A stretch of DNA of 64,000 nucleotides from Rugalucina vietnamica. Its lineage: Eukaryota > Mollusca > Bivalvia > Lucinida > Lucinidae. The notes under the pieces were generated by a model that was not told where the DNA came from, did not search any database, and saw only the letters and a program-made list of their open reading frames with translations. Within the stretch, counting starts at the first letter, position 1. Every line of letters starts with the position of its first letter. Shown here piece by piece: positions 1-12,660 of the stretch. The stretch spans positions 31,149,778-31,213,777 of the forward strand of contig OZ024876.1 of assembly GCA_964017185.1 (NCBI GenBank), given 5' to 3'. The position numbers and the translations under genes are program-made.

Positions 1-3000
1 GGTCTGTGGTTCACAAAAAACAGTGGTGAAATGTCAAATGACAAAACTATGTCTATTAGACAGGTAGGTATAAATTGTGATATTGTTATTGCTGGGCCAT
101 TTTCAATTTTTTTCACTATCTCAGCCTCTTAATTTCTTGAAATGTTAATGTCTATTAGACAAGTAGGTACCCAGGCTACAAAGAAAACATAGTGAGATCT
201 TGTCACATTAGCTCGTATGGGTCCCATAGGGGGAAATTCTATCCACGAAAACCGAAAATTGCTGTATTTTTATTGCTGGGCCATTTTCAATATTTTTTTT
301 CAGTATCTCAGCCTCTTAATTCCTAAAAAAATGTCTATGCCTGTTAGACAGGTAGGTACCCAGGCTACAAATAAAACATAGGGAGATCCTGTCACATTAG
401 TTGTATGGGGTCCATAGGGGGAACTTCTATCCATGAAAAACGAAAATTGCTGTATTTTTATTGCTGGGCCATTTTCAATATTTTTTCAGCATCTCGGCCT
501 CTTAATTCCTTGAAATGTCTATGCCTGTTAGACAGGTAGGTACCCAGGCTACAAAGAAAACATAGAGATATCCTGTCACATTACCTCTTATGGGGTCCAT
601 AGGGGGAAATTCTATCTACGAAACCCGAAAATTGCTGTTTTGTTATGGCTGGGCCATTTTCAATATTTTTTTTCAGTATCTCAGCCTCTTAATTCCTTGA
701 AATACCTATGCCTGTTGGACAGTTAGGTACCCAGGCTACAAAGAAAACATAGCTAGAGATCCTGTCACATTACCTCTTATGTGGTCCATAGGGGGAAATT
801 CTATCGACGAAACCTGAGAATTGCACTATTGTTCATACTGGTTCATTTTCAATATTTTTTTTCAGTATCTCAGTCTCTTAATTTCTTAAAATTCCTATGA
901 CTTTGAGACAGGTAGGTACCCAGGCTACAAAGAAAACAGAGGGAGATCCTGTCACATTAGCTCATAATTATGGGGTCCATAGGGGGAAATTCTACCCACC
1001 AAAACCAAAAATTACTGTATTGTTATTGCTGGGCCATTTTCAATATTTTTTTACAGTATCTCAGCCTCTTAATTCCTTGAAATGCCGATGCCTATTAAAC
1101 AGGTAGGTACCCAGGATACAATGAAAATATAGAGAGATCCTTTCACATTACCTCGTATGGGGCCCATAGGGGGAAATTCTTATCTATGAAACCCGAAAAT
1201 TGCAATTTTGTTATTGCTGGGCCATTTTCAATTTTTTTTCAGTATCTCAGCCTCTTAATTCCGTGAAATGCCTATGCCTGTTAGACAGGTAGGTACCCAG
1301 GCTACAAAGAAAACATAGAGAGATCCTGTCACATTACCTCGTATGGGGCCCCCAGGGGGGAATTCTATCCACAAAATCTCAATAATGGCTTTTTTATACT
1401 ATGACACATTTTCAATATTTTTTTTTTCAGTATCTCAGCCTCTTAATTCCATGGAATGCCTATTCCTGTTAGACAGGTGGGTACCCAGGCCACATGGAAA
1501 ACATAGAGAGATCCTGTCACATTACCTCGTATGGGGTCCATAAGGGGAAATTTTATCCATGAAACCTGAAAATTGCAATTTTGTTATTGCTGGTCCATTT
1601 TCAATATTTTTTTCAGTATCTCAGCCTCTTAATTCCATGTAATGTCTATGCCTGTTAGACAGGTAGGTACCCAGGCTACAAAGAAAACATAGAGAGATCC
1701 TGTCACATTACCTCGTATGGGGCCCCCAGGGGGGAATTCTGTCCACAAAATCTCAAAAATAACTTTTTTATACTATGACACATTTTCAATATTTTTTTTC
1801 AGTATCTCAGCCTCTTAATTCCATGGAATGCCTATGCCTGTTAGACAGGTGGGTACCCAGGCTACATGGAAAACAAAGAGATATCCTGTCACATTACCTT
1901 ATATGGGGCCCATAGGGGGAAATTCTATCCACAAAACCCGAAAATTGCAATATTGTTGCTGTTGGGCCATTTTCTATATTTTTTTTTCAATATCTCAGCC
2001 TCTTAATTCTATGGAATGCCTATGCCTGTAAGACAGGTGGGTACCCAGGCTACATGGAAAACATAGATAGATCCTGTCACATTAACTCGTTTGGGGCCCA
2101 TAGGGGGAAATTCTATCCATGAAACCGAAAATTGCAATATTATTATTGCTGGGTCATTTTCAATATTTTTTTCAGTATCTCAGCCTCTTAATTCCTTGAA
2201 ATGTCTATGCCTGTAAAACAGGTATGTACCCAGGCTACAAAGAAAACATAGAGAGATCCTGTCACATTACCTCGTATGGGGTGCATAGGGGGAAATTCTA
2301 TCCAAGAAACCTGAAAATCGCAATTGTGTTATTGCTGGGCCATTTTCAATATCTTTTTTCAGTATCTCAGCCTCTTAATTCCATGGAATGCCTATGCCGG
2401 TTAGACAGGTGGGTACCCAGGCTACATGAAAAACATAGAAAGATCCTGTCACATTACCTCCTATGGGGCCCATATGGGGAAATTCTATCTACGAAACGTG
2501 AAAATTGCAATATTGTTCATGCTCAGCCATTTTCAATATTTTTTTTCAGTATCTCAGCCTCTTAATTCCTTGAAATGCCTATGCCTGTTAGACAGGTAGG
2601 TACCAAAGCTACAAAGAAAATATAGAGAGATCCTGTCACATTACCTCGTATGGGGCTCCCAGGGGGCAATTCTATCCACAAAATCTCAAAAGTAGCTTTT
2701 TAATAATATGACGCATTTTCAACATTTTTTTTTCTCAGTATCTCAGCCTCTTAATTCCATGGAATGCCTATGCTTGTTAGACAGGTAGGTACGCAGGCTA
2801 CATGGAAAACATAGAGAGATCCTGTCACATTACCTCGTATGGGGCCCATAGGGGGAAATTCTATCAACGAAACCCTAAGATTGCAATATTGTTCATGTTG
2901 GGCCATTTTCAATATCTTTTTTTCAGTATCTCAGCCTCTTAATTCCTTGAAATGCCTATGCCTGTTAGACAGGTAGGTACCCAGGCTACAAAGAAAACAT

Positions 3001-6000
3001 AGAGAGATCCTGTCACATTACCTCGTATGGGGCCCCCAGGGGGGTATTCTGTCCATAAAATCTCAAAAATAGCTTTTTTATACTATGACACATTTTCAAT
3101 ATTTTTTTTCAGTATCTCAGCCTCTTAATTCCATGGAATGCATATGCCTGTTAGACAGGTGAGTACCCAGGCTACATGGAAAACAAAGAGAGATCCTGTC
3201 ACATTACCTCATATGGGGCCCATAGGGGGAAATTCTATCCACAAAACCCGAAAATTGCAATATTGTTGCTGTTGGGCCATTTTCTATATTTTTTTTTCAA
3301 TATCTCAGCCTCTTAATTCTATGGAATACCTATGCCTGTAAGACAGGTGGGTACCCAGGCTACATGGAAAACATAGAGAGATCCTGTCACATTACCTCGT
3401 ATGGGGCCCATAGGGGTAAATTCTATCCATGAAACCGAAAATTGCAATATTATTATTGCTGGGTCATTTTCAATATTTTTTTCAGTATCTCAGCCTCTTA
3501 ATTCCTTGAAATGTCTATGCCTGTAAGACAGGTAGGAACCCAGGCTACAAAGAAAACATAGAGAGATCCTGTCACATTACCTCGTATGGGGCCCATAGGG
3601 GGAAATTCTATCAACGAAACCCGAAGATTGCAATATCGTTCATGTTGGGCCATTTTCAATATTTTTTTTTCAGTATCTCAGCCTCTTAATTCCTTGAAAT
3701 GCCTATGCCTGTTAGACAGGTAGGTACCCAGGCTACAAAGAAAACATAGAGAGATCCTGTCACATTACCTCGTATGGGGCCCCCAGGGGGTATTCTGTCC
3801 ATAAAATCTCAAAAATAGCTTTTTTATACTATGACACATTTTCAATAATTTTTTTTCAGTATCTCAGCCTCTTAATTCCATGGAATGCCTATGCCTGTTA
3901 GACAGGTGGGTACCCAGGCTACATGGAAAACAAAGAGAGATCCTGTCACATTACCTCATATGGGGCCCATAGGGGGAAATTCTATCCACAAAACCCGAAA
4001 ATTGCAATATTGTTGCTGTTGGGCCATTTTCTATATTTTTTTTTTTCAATATCTCAGCCTCTTAATTCTATGGAATGCCTATGCCTGTAAGACAGGTGGG
4101 TACCCAGGCTACATGGAAAACATAGAGAGATCCTGTCACATTACCTCGTATGGGGCCCATAGGGGGAAATTCTATCCATGAAACAGAAAATTGCAATATT
4201 ATTATTGCTGGATCATTTTCAATATTTTTTTCAGTATCTCAGCCTCTTAATTCCTTGAAATGTCTATGCCTGTAAGACAGGTAGGTACCCAGGCTACAAA
4301 GAAAACATAGAGAGATCCTGTCACATTACCTCGTATGGGGCCCATAGGGGGAAATTCTATCCATGAAACCGAAAATTGCAATATTATTATTGCTGGGTCA
4401 TTTTCAATTTTTTTTTCAGTATCTCAGCCTCTTAATTCCTTAAAATGTCTATGCCTGTAAGACAGGTAGGTACCCAGGCTACAAAGAAAACATAGAGAGA
4501 TCCTGTCACATTACCTCGTATGGGGCCCATAGGGGGAAATTCTATCCAAGAAACCTGAAAATCGCAATTGTGTTATTGCTGGGCCATTTTCAATATTTTT
4601 TTTTCAGTATCTCAGCCTCTTAATTCCATAGAATGCCTATGCCGGTTAGACAGGTGGGTACCCAGGCTACATGAAAAACATAGAAAGATCCTGTCACATT
4701 ACCTCCTATGGGGTCCATAGAGGGAAATTCTATCTACGAAACGTGAAAATTGCAATATTGTTCATGCTCAGCCATTTTCAATATTTTTTTTTCAGTATCT
4801 CAGCCTCTTAATTCCTTGAAATGCCTATGCCTGTTAGACAGGTAGGTGCCAAAGCTACAAAGAAAATATAGAGAGATCCTGTCACATTACCTCGTATGGG
4901 GCCCCCAGGGGGCAATTCTATCCACAAAATCTCAAAAGTAGCTTTTTAATAATATGATGCATTTTCAACATTTTTTTTCAGTATCTCAGCCTCTTAATTC
5001 CATGGAATGCCTATGCCTGTTAGACAGGTAGGTACGCAGGCTACATGGAAAACATAGAGAGATCCTGTCACATTACCTCGTATGGGGTCCATAGGGGGAA
5101 AATCTATCAACGAAACCCGAAAATTGCAATATTGTTCATGTTGGGCCATTTTCGATATTTTTTTCAGTATCTCAGCCTCTTAATTCCTTGAAATGCCTAT
5201 GCCTGTTAGACAGGTAGGTACCCAGGCTACAAAGAAAACATAGATCCTGTCACATTACCTCGTATGGGGCCCCCAGGGGGGTATTCTGTCCACAAAATCT
5301 CAAAAATAGCTTTTTTATACTATGACACATTTTCAATATTTTGTTTTAGTATCTCAGCCTCTTAATTCCATGGAATGCCTATGCTTGTTAGACAGGTGGG
5401 TACCCAGGCTACATGGAAAACAAAGAGAGATCCTGTCACATTACCTCATATGGGGCCCATAGGGGGAAATTCTATCCTTAAAACCCGAAAATTGCAATAT
5501 TGTTGCTGTTGGGCCATTTTCTATATTTTTTTTCAGTATCTCAGCCTCTTAATTCCATAGAATGCCTATGCCGGTTAGACAGGTGGGTACCCAGGCTACA
5601 TGAAAAACATAGAAAGATCCTGTCACATTACCTCCTATGGGGCCCATAGGGAGAAATTCTATCTACGAAACGTGAAAATTGCAATATTGTTCATGCTCAG
5701 CCATTTTCAATATTTTTTTTCAGTATCTCAGCCTCTTAATTCCATGAAATGTCTATGCCTGTTAGACAGGTAGGTACCAAAGCTACAAAGAAAACATAGA
5801 GAGATCCTGTCGCATTACCTCGTATGGGGCCCCCAGGGGGCAATTCTATCCACAAAATCTCAAAAGTAGCTTTTTAATAATATGACGCATTTTCAATATT
5901 TTTTTCAGTATCTCAGCCTCTTAATTCCATGGAATGCCTATGCCTGTTAGACAGGTGGGTACGCAGGCTACATGGAAAACATAGAGAGATCCTGTCACAT

Positions 6001-7870
6001 TACCTCGTATGGGGCCCATAAGGGGGGTTTCTATCTGAAAAACCCGGTATTGGAATATTTTTATTGCTGGGTCATTTTCAATTTTTTTTTCAGTATCTCA
6101 GCCTCTTAATTCCATGGAATGCCTGTGCCTGTTAGACAGGTGGGTACCCAGGCTACATGGAAAACAAAGAGAGATCCTGTCACATTACCTCCTATGGGGC
6201 CCATAGGGGGGGGGGGGGGGGGGATTCTATCCACGAAACCCTAAAATTGCAATATTGTTCATGCTGGGCCATTTTCATTTTTTTTCCAGTATCTCAGCCT
6301 CTTAATTCCTTGAAATGTCTATGCCTGTTAGACAGCTAGGTACCCAGGCTACAAAGAAAACATAGAAAGATCCTGTCACATTACCTCGTATGGGGCCCAT
6401 AAGGGACAATTCTATCCACGAAACCCGAAAATTGCAATATTGTTATTGCTGGGTCATTTTCAATATTTCTTTTCAGTATCTCAGCCTCTTAATTTCATGG
6501 AATGCCTATGCCTGTAAGACAGGTGGGTACCCAGGCTACATGGAAAACATAGAGAGATCCTGTCACATTACCTCGTATGGGGCCCATAGGGGGAAATTCT
6601 ATCCACGAAACCCGAAAATTGCAATATTGTTATTGCTGGGTCATTTTCAATATTTCTTTTCAGTATCTCAGCCTCTTAATTCCTTGAAATGCATATGCCT
6701 GTTAGACAGGTAGGTACCAAAGCTACAAAGAAAACATAGAGAGATCCTGTCACATTACCTCGTATGGGGCCCCCAGGGGGAATTCTATCCACAAAATCTC
6801 AAAAATAGCTTTTTTATACTATGACACATTTTCAATATTTTTCTCTCAGTATCTCAGCCGCTTAATTCCATGGAATGCCTATGCCTGTAAGTAAGGTGGG
6901 TACGCAGGCTACATGGAAAACATAGAGAGATCCTGTCACATTACCTCGTATGGGGCCCATAGGGGGAAATTCTATCCACGAAACCCGAAATTTGCAATAT
7001 TGTTCATGTTGGGCCATTTTCAATATTTTTTTTCAGTATCTCAGCCTCTTAATTCCATGAAATGCCTATGCTTGTAAGACAGGTAGGTACCCAGGCTACA
7101 TGGAAAACAGAGAGAGATCCTGTCACATTACCTCGTATTGGGCCCATAGGGGGAAATTCTATCCACGAAACCCGAAAATTGCAATATTGTTATTACTGGG
7201 TCATTTTCAATATTTTTTTTTCAGTATCTCAGCCTCTTAATTCCATGAAATGCCTATGCCTGATAGACAGGTAGGTACCAAAGCTACAAAGAAAACATAG
7301 AGAGATCCTGTCACATTACCTCGTATGGGGCCCCCAGGGGTAATTCTATCCACAAAATCTCAAAAATAGCTTTTTTATACTATGACGCATTTTCAATATT
7401 TTTTTTCAGTATCTCAGCCTCTTAATTTCATGGAATGCCTATGCCTGTAAGACAGGTGGGTACCCAGGCTACATGGAAAACATAGAGAGATCCTGTCACA
7501 TTACCTCGTATGGGGCCCATAGGGGGAAATTCTATCCACGAAACTCGAAAATGGCAATATTGTTCATGCTCAGCCATTTTCAATTTTTTTTTTCAATATC
7601 TCAGCCTCTTAATTCCTTGAAATGTCTATGCCTGTTAGACTGGCAGGTACCCAGGTTACAAAGAAAACATAGGGACATCCTGTCACACTACCTCGTATGG
7701 GTCCTTATGGGGGGGGGGGGGTATCTCGGCCATGAAATCGCAATGTTGTTGTCGTTTTTTTGTTTGTTATGAAGGAAGCACTTTTAATATATTTTCAGTA
7801 ACTCAGCTCTTAATACACTGATGTCTTGCAGATAGTTAGACTATAAAGAAAACAAAGTGCCATAGTGTAG
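1..7870 (+). repeat. Satellite A: tandem array, about 187-bp monomer, about 42 copies
   Basis: The motif CCTCTTAAT recurs 42 times between 130 and 7807 with a mean spacing near 187 bp, and the array runs off the left edge. Each monomer has ACAGGTAGGTACCCAGGCTAC, a stretch near CATAGGGGGAAATTCTATCC, a T-run followed by CAGTATCTCAG, then the CCTCTTAAT core. At least two monomer classes exist: one has CATAGGGGG followed by CGAAAATTGCAAT, the other has CCCCAGGGGG followed by CTCAAAAATAGC. They alternate in blocks (for example near 3030 and again near 3780, about four monomers apart), indicating higher-order repeat structure. The last monomer (7700-7870) is decayed. G-runs occur at 6207-6223 and 7711-7721. 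Open frames across it are periodic translations of the monomer, not genes. Confidence 0.97.
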
Positions 7871-9540
7871 TGGTATTTCAAAAGATTGTACAAGCGCATC
7901 GTGTGTACTACCGTTTAATTACCCCAGCAAACGGACATGCAATTACATGCTGAATAGCGACAAAACTTATACTAATAAAAGATAATGTATGCATGTTTTT
8001 GAATAAGCCATTGTTTTGCCTTATTTTCATCATATGTAGCACAAATAGCAATAGAATATTTGAGATTTATATAAAAATGATATATTAAATCTTTATTTTT
8101 CTTATTTCTTGAAAGAAAATACAGAAATCACCGAAAAATCGATAATTATGTATTATTTTCCATTTTTCGGTTTTCAAGGGAAGCAACTCGTACAAAACTT
8201 TTTATTGGTCGCAGTAAAGTTATTGGTCGGACTATGGGTCGGTGACTTGATTTTACCAAATAGCGCATCTGTTACAAATCTTCGTTTTTGTCTTTGGCGA
8301 GCCAAGCGCTTGCAAAGAGGCATGGAAAGCGTCTTCATGATTTTGGGTTAATACAAAACATTTTTTTTTTGGACGGAAACATTTTTACTTTCGGATTCAA
8401 GCCGTTTCTTCCCAAGGTTGTTTCGGTCCAGTTTGTTTGAAGAAAAAAAAAAAACACTAGTATGGTGGAATGATTGTACCCTTAGAGGGTAGGGTAGGGA
8501 GGAATCCTTGTACAGGAGGATGGTTCACTAATAGGGTGGGTGTATCCTAGGAGCTAAGGTAGTGTGGAACCCTGGTAAGTTAGGGTAGTACAAGGCGCCG
8601 TTTTACCCTAATATATTCCTGTATTGTATTGCAGTTAAGGCGTTTATGTGCGGATGAATTCACCGTTAAAAAGATCGTTTGCAGGGAATTCGCCAAGGTT
8701 CAATTTTCTTACAGTTTCTCTTTATGGTAAAAAAAAATTAAAGCCGTTGTCAGGCGTTTGCCAAGGAGCGATTTTCTTACAGTTTCTCTTTATTGTACAT
8801 TGAGAACAATTAATGGTAATTATCTTTTGCATATTTAAAACTGACAGAACAGGTTTTCTAATAGAAAGCATAATGTGTTTACGAACCGTGTCGGCTGCGT
8901 GTATATTCACGAGTGATAATTGCCATTTCAGTAATTTTTAGACGGACACAATCCACCGCTCGCGAAGCGTGGATGACACATTGTTTTCTTAAGATTAGCC
9001 ATAAAAGTTGTGAAAATAAGCCAAAAGCACTAGGGGATTATCGATAGACCATAACGAGACGGTAAACACAGGCTGCTGTAGGCTATTTGTGACAACTGTT
9101 ACGCAACGTTGCTCACTTTCGACGGCGACACAAACCATAGATTTTTTTAAGCATTGGGACACCTATATCTTGTATAATTCTATCCGATCAGAAAATGCGT
9201 TTGTGCTTTCTCGATTAAGAACGGCGAATTAAAATAATTGTAAATAAGGAATCGGCAATGACACTTGTCCGCGTTAAATATCCGGGTGCGCCAATAAGTC
9301 AAAGGCGGAACAGCAACATTAGCGTGGTGTTATGGACGCTTTTTTTTCACATTAAATCGTTGTAGATCGTTTTTAATTGATTAAAATATTGAAACAAGCA
9401 AAATTTCACTTTTGTTTATTCCATTTTACAAGGACTCCGGGATAAACCGCCAATTTGCTCGATTAAGCAAATTAACACGCCGTATAGGCGCTTTTCCCCA
9501 CCCACAAAAACTACATGAACTTTGATCAGCCTGGTCCGAC
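7871..9540. other. Intergenic stretch without recognisable genes
   Basis: No supported gene. A block at 8458-8600 with ACTAGTA, GAGGGTAGGGTA and GGTTCAC motifs has a relative at 11104-11275. A near-repeat of about 60 bp (GGCGTTTATG/GGCGTTTGCC contexts, each followed by ACAGTTTCTCTTTAT) occurs near 8690-8800. The 80-codon open frame at 8109-8351 has no recognisable motif and no splice or promoter context. Confidence 0.5.
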
Positions 9541-9544
9541 CGGT

Positions 9545-9658
9545 GCACGACACTTCGCCGAAAACCACTTTGCCGAAAAGACACTTTGCCGAAAAGACAC
9601 TTTGCCGAAAAGACACTTTGCCGAAAACTTTGCCGAAATTCGGCGAAAATGCCGAAAA
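9545..9658. repeat. Minisatellite, about 16-bp unit GACACTTTGCCGAAAA
   Basis: Four to five tandem copies of GACACTTTGCCGAAAA with decayed flanking copies (TTCGCCGAAAA, TTCGGCGAAAATGCCG). The minus-strand open frames over it repeat a short peptide and are artefacts of the repeat. Confidence 0.9.
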
Positions 9659-9775
9659 AGTAGAATTTGATAATATACAGAGCAAAACTTAAGACAAGTG
9701 GAAAGTAGACGGACGGACTCCATATCCCATGAAATTCGGCTTCAATTGGCCAAGCGATTTTAGAGATGTTTGAAA

Positions 9776-10140
9776 ATTACGACGATGACGGACGGACGCC
9801 GGACTATTTTGAGCATTCAGCTCAGGTTAACTAATAAGTAACGGACATATACACACAAACGGACGGAAATATTTACGACATCAATGTCGATGGACACCTG
9901 ATCATTGGTATACTATAAGCTCACGAGCAAACATTCACATGTACGGACGGAAATATATGACAGACGACGTCGACGGACCATACTATAAGCTCACATGGGT
10001 GCTAATAAGTAACGGGCGTATACTGAAGCAGACACACACATGGGCGGATGAAAATATAATACAACAGACGACGTCTACGGACCACAGGCGGACCACCGAC
10101 GGACCCCGCACCATTGGTATTCAATAAGCTCCATTGGTGC
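9776..10140. repeat. GGACGGA-rich degenerate tandem repeat
   Basis: Several copies of CGGACGGA and ACGACGTCGACGG-type motifs. Two longer degenerate units share CTAATAAGTAACGG and TATACTATAAGCTCAC / TATTCAATAAGCTCC. It resembles the end region of a non-autonomous element, but I cannot define termini. It abuts a MITE-B copy. Confidence 0.6.
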
Positions 10141-10157
10141 CTCATATTGTGTATAAA

Positions 10158-10376
10158 ATGAACCGCGTCATGAGAAAACTGTTTTTTGCAGATGTGAAAA
10201 CAAAGGCGCAGAACAGCTGTGTAGTAGTAACTGCACAGTTGATCAGCGCCTCTGTTTTCGCTACACGAATGGTACAATTCCTCTTCTACTTAAGTCCTCA
10301 CGGTGACTCTACATGCCGGTTTGTGTCGGACCTAGTCGGAAAACCCGACGACCGGTTTTCGAGCGTCGCGGCTCAT
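10158..10376 (+). mobile_element. MITE-B copy (CAAAGGCGC palindrome family)
   Basis: It begins with CCGCGTCATGAGAAAAC, has the central palindrome GAAAACAAAGGCGC ... GCGCCTCTGTTTTC around a GTAACTGCAC core, then the family's GTGTCGGACCTAGTCGG segment, and ends GTCGCGGCTCAT. The termini are inverted (GCCGCG-TCATGAGAAAAC type). No coding capacity is evident. Confidence 0.85.
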
Positions 10377-10498
10377 ATATACCACCAATTCTTCGTCGTA
10401 AGGCATTTAAAAGAGAAAGGCAATCTGAATAAAAATGAAATCGATTTTTAGCACAATAAGATAGATTAGTACAAGTAGATGCCATAAAAAAGCCCGGT

Positions 10499-10616
10499 CA
10501 TTACGAAAACATGCCCATGCAATATTTGCAGTTTTAAAAATTTCAGCCGAAAAAATGACATTTAAAATATAAATGTGCTCAAAACATGGATTAAGGTACA
10601 TGTTAGAACCGCCTAT
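10499..10616 (+). mobile_element. MITE-A fragment
   Basis: It starts with the MITE-A terminus CATTACGAAAACATGCCC, followed by ATGCAATATT, and reaches the centre motif GTTAGAACCGCCT at about 10600, where it is truncated. Confidence 0.8.
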
Positions 10617-10696
10617 GTGGGATATAATCCATGTTATTGCGATGGTTTATATGTGTGTTCCGTTTTACATAGTTCCTTGTTATGTGGATAACATTC

Positions 10697-11020
10697 TCAG
10701 TACTTGATGTTCATTGCCAGTCCTCTCAGATAATCATTCAAAGACCTCTGATGATATGCCTGTACTATGCTCCGAATGCGGGTATTTCCAAGAATCACTC
10801 TCCGCCTGGCAGTCTTTGGTTTTGCTCCAGCGATAAGCCGTTGAATCCCAGCTTCCGTATTCGATTGCTCGCCTTTCAGGTGGCGAATGAATTCGTAGAT
10901 GTCTGGGTGGTGTTTTGATACCACTTTCTGAAACCTACGATGCCATCCTTCCAGAAAGTTAGTTGTTCGTGGTTCATCTCGTAGTGTTCTTTCGTACACA
11001 GACCAAACCAGTCCGACTCA
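10697..11020 (-). pseudogene. MULE-type transposase, C-terminal fragment
   Basis: An open stretch of about 107 codons on the minus strand ends at a natural stop. Reading from about 11020 down it shows VWSVYERTL, then PRTTNFLEGWHRRFQ, HHPDIYEFIRHLKGEQ, TARRRVILGNTRI and DYLRGLA. This order (W-x-VYERT, R-TNN-x-EGWH, HPNIW-x-FI, REQ, DYLRG) is what I know from the C-terminal part of MULE (Mutator-like) transposases that are common in invertebrate genomes. The catalytic core upstream is absent: the frame is lost beyond about 11020 and no D-D-E region is visible. It is therefore a relic, not an active enzyme. It lies between a MITE-A fragment and a GGGTA-rich repeat. The family call rests on remembered motif order, not a search. 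Confidence 0.75.
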
Positions 11021-11103
11021 GTAGATTGTTTGCATCACGCGCTTCACCTATAACGCGCATGTGACTTGTGGACCCCGACCAGCGCCTTATAAGTTATAAC
11101 GGG

Positions 11104-11275
11104 TCTGAAGTGTACACTAGTAGGGTGGGATGCGTGTATAGCTATACCCTGAGAGGGTAGGGTATGGAGGAACCCTAGTAGGGCATGATGGTTCACTAGT
11201 AGTAGGAGTACCCTAGGAGATAACGATAGGGGAAACCCTAGTAGGGTATGATGGTACACTAGTAGAGTGGGTGGC
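11104..11275. repeat. CTAGTAGGGT-rich repeat (relative of 8458-8600)
   Basis: Repeated ACTAGTAGGGTGG, GAGGGTAGGGTATGG and CCTAGTAGGG units in tandem, with the same order of motifs as at 8458-8600. Confidence 0.7.
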
Positions 11276-11770
11276 AATCGCTGAAAGGTGAATTGAGGAT
11301 CTGTCATCAGGACAACAATTCTGTAATACTCCATTGTTGGTGGTGTTCTCATGGACCTGAATTGTTATTAGCTGTAAAAGTCATGGAATAAATGATATAA
11401 GGTCGAAACCGCCTGAAAGATGTATCCAGCAAAGTTCGAAACGTCTACGAAACAATTTCGTTTCGCTCAAAAAACAAAAACAAGTTTTGATAAGTTTAAC
11501 CTCGTTTTCGGACTTACTTTCACTTTCCACCTACGTGAATGGAGAGCTCACGAAACTCATAATTTTTACTTGTTTAATGGAATTGTCAGTCAAAAGTAAG
11601 TAAATTATGATGTTTTGTATGTTGTATTCAAATTAGCAATAGCAATATTTCTGGCTTATTCTGCGTAGAAGTTGAGATTGATTTGAAATTGAGCGTTCGC
11701 CCGATCGCAAATTAGTATTGTCTTGCCTTGTATCGTAATGTTCCCCCGTCGATTTATCGATGCACCTCGT
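11276..11770. other. Intergenic stretch, nothing recognised
   Basis: A+T-rich sequence with no gene, RNA or repeat that I can support. Confidence 0.4.
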
Positions 11771-11774
11771 TTTA

Positions 11775-12065
11775 ACCCCGAGAAAGGGTATTACCACCAC
11801 CAAAGTTACCAGACCCCAATGATAGAGCTACACTGTCTGCCACCAACCATCACCTTGAAATATTTACTGTATTCCTATCACTGAGGTTGTTGTTTTTGGA
11901 GAAGAGAAGCCAGTCAAATGCTGAGCACCAAGTAAGGTAGCCACTGATACCATTTTAAAAGTCTTTGGTATGACCCAGCTGGTATTGAACGCACAAACTC
12001 CCACTTCCAAAGCCAACGCTGTAACCATTATGCCAGATGAGTCTGGTATTTCGACAGGAACATCA
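11775..12065 (-). mobile_element. tRNA-derived SINE, minus strand
   Basis: Read on the minus strand from about 12065, it has an A-box-like TGGCATAATGGTTACAG and a B-box-like GCGTTCAATACC about 35-40 bases later. A tRNA-unrelated body follows (GGGTCATACCAAAGAC, GGTATCAGTGGCTACC, TTGGTGCTCAGCATTT). This is a pol III promoter head plus body, the layout of a SINE. It is not a functional tRNA: the acceptor-stem pairing is not maintained. Confidence 0.75.
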
Positions 12066-12084
12066 TAATAGAAAATACAACCCA

Positions 12085-12240
12085 CAGGTAAAGCTATGTT
12101 GTACAGTGGTATACATATATTTTTGTATTTTTGCTTTAAGACAGATTATGGGTGATGCAGCTCTAGTGCATACCCACAATCTATTTTTTTGAGCAAAATT
12201 AGAAAAATATCAATTTTTTTCACGCATGTTTTCCCGGTTG
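12085..12240 (-). mobile_element. MITE-A copy, degenerate
   Basis: It contains TTTTTGCTTTAAGACAG, ACCCACAATCTAT, GAGCAAAATTAGAAAAATATC and ends CATGTTTTCCCGG, matching the body and terminus of the family, with the central GGCGGTTCTAAC lost. Confidence 0.65.
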
Positions 12241-12394
12241 CCAAAAAAAAAAAGTGGCCTCATCTGTTTTTTGGTGAAAAAAAAAAAAAAAAAAAAACCT
12301 GCCTGCCTCATCTGTTTTTTCCAAAAAGTGCCTGAGAAACAATTGTATTTTTTTTTTGGCCTAAGATATATAAACAAACTGGCTATCTGAATGC

Positions 12395-12660
12395 TCAATA
12401 TTAAAGAGAACTTCAGATATTAGAGAAAAATAACAGATAAATGAAGAAGGTCTACCAACAAAATTGCTTATATCTCAGCAACCAAAAACTCTAGAGAGCT
12501 GAAATTTATATCAAATGATTGATATGAAAATGGCTTATAATAATGTGATAAAACACAGAAAGAATGTGACTTTCTTGGGGTTCAAATGTTGATGAGAACT
12601 TTCAATATTAGAGAAAAATCAAAGAACAGTGGAGGGGGTATACCTACAGAAATGCTTATA
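12395..12660 (+). repeat. Satellite B, first block
   Basis: About one and a half monomers with the diagnostic order TTAGAGAAAAAT, GGGGGTATACC, TATCTCAGCAACCAAAA, CTAGAGAGCTGAAAT, ATCAAATGATTG. The block is interrupted at 12660 by the 12661-13437 insertion and resumes after it. Confidence 0.9.

Noticed and set aside
897-7772. Series of 60-113 codon plus-strand frames with recurring peptides
   Set aside because: They repeat with the 187-bp satellite period and are translations of the monomer, with no start, splice or domain logic.
8109-8351. 80-codon frame
   Set aside because: No motif, no splice or promoter context; chance length in A+T-rich DNA.
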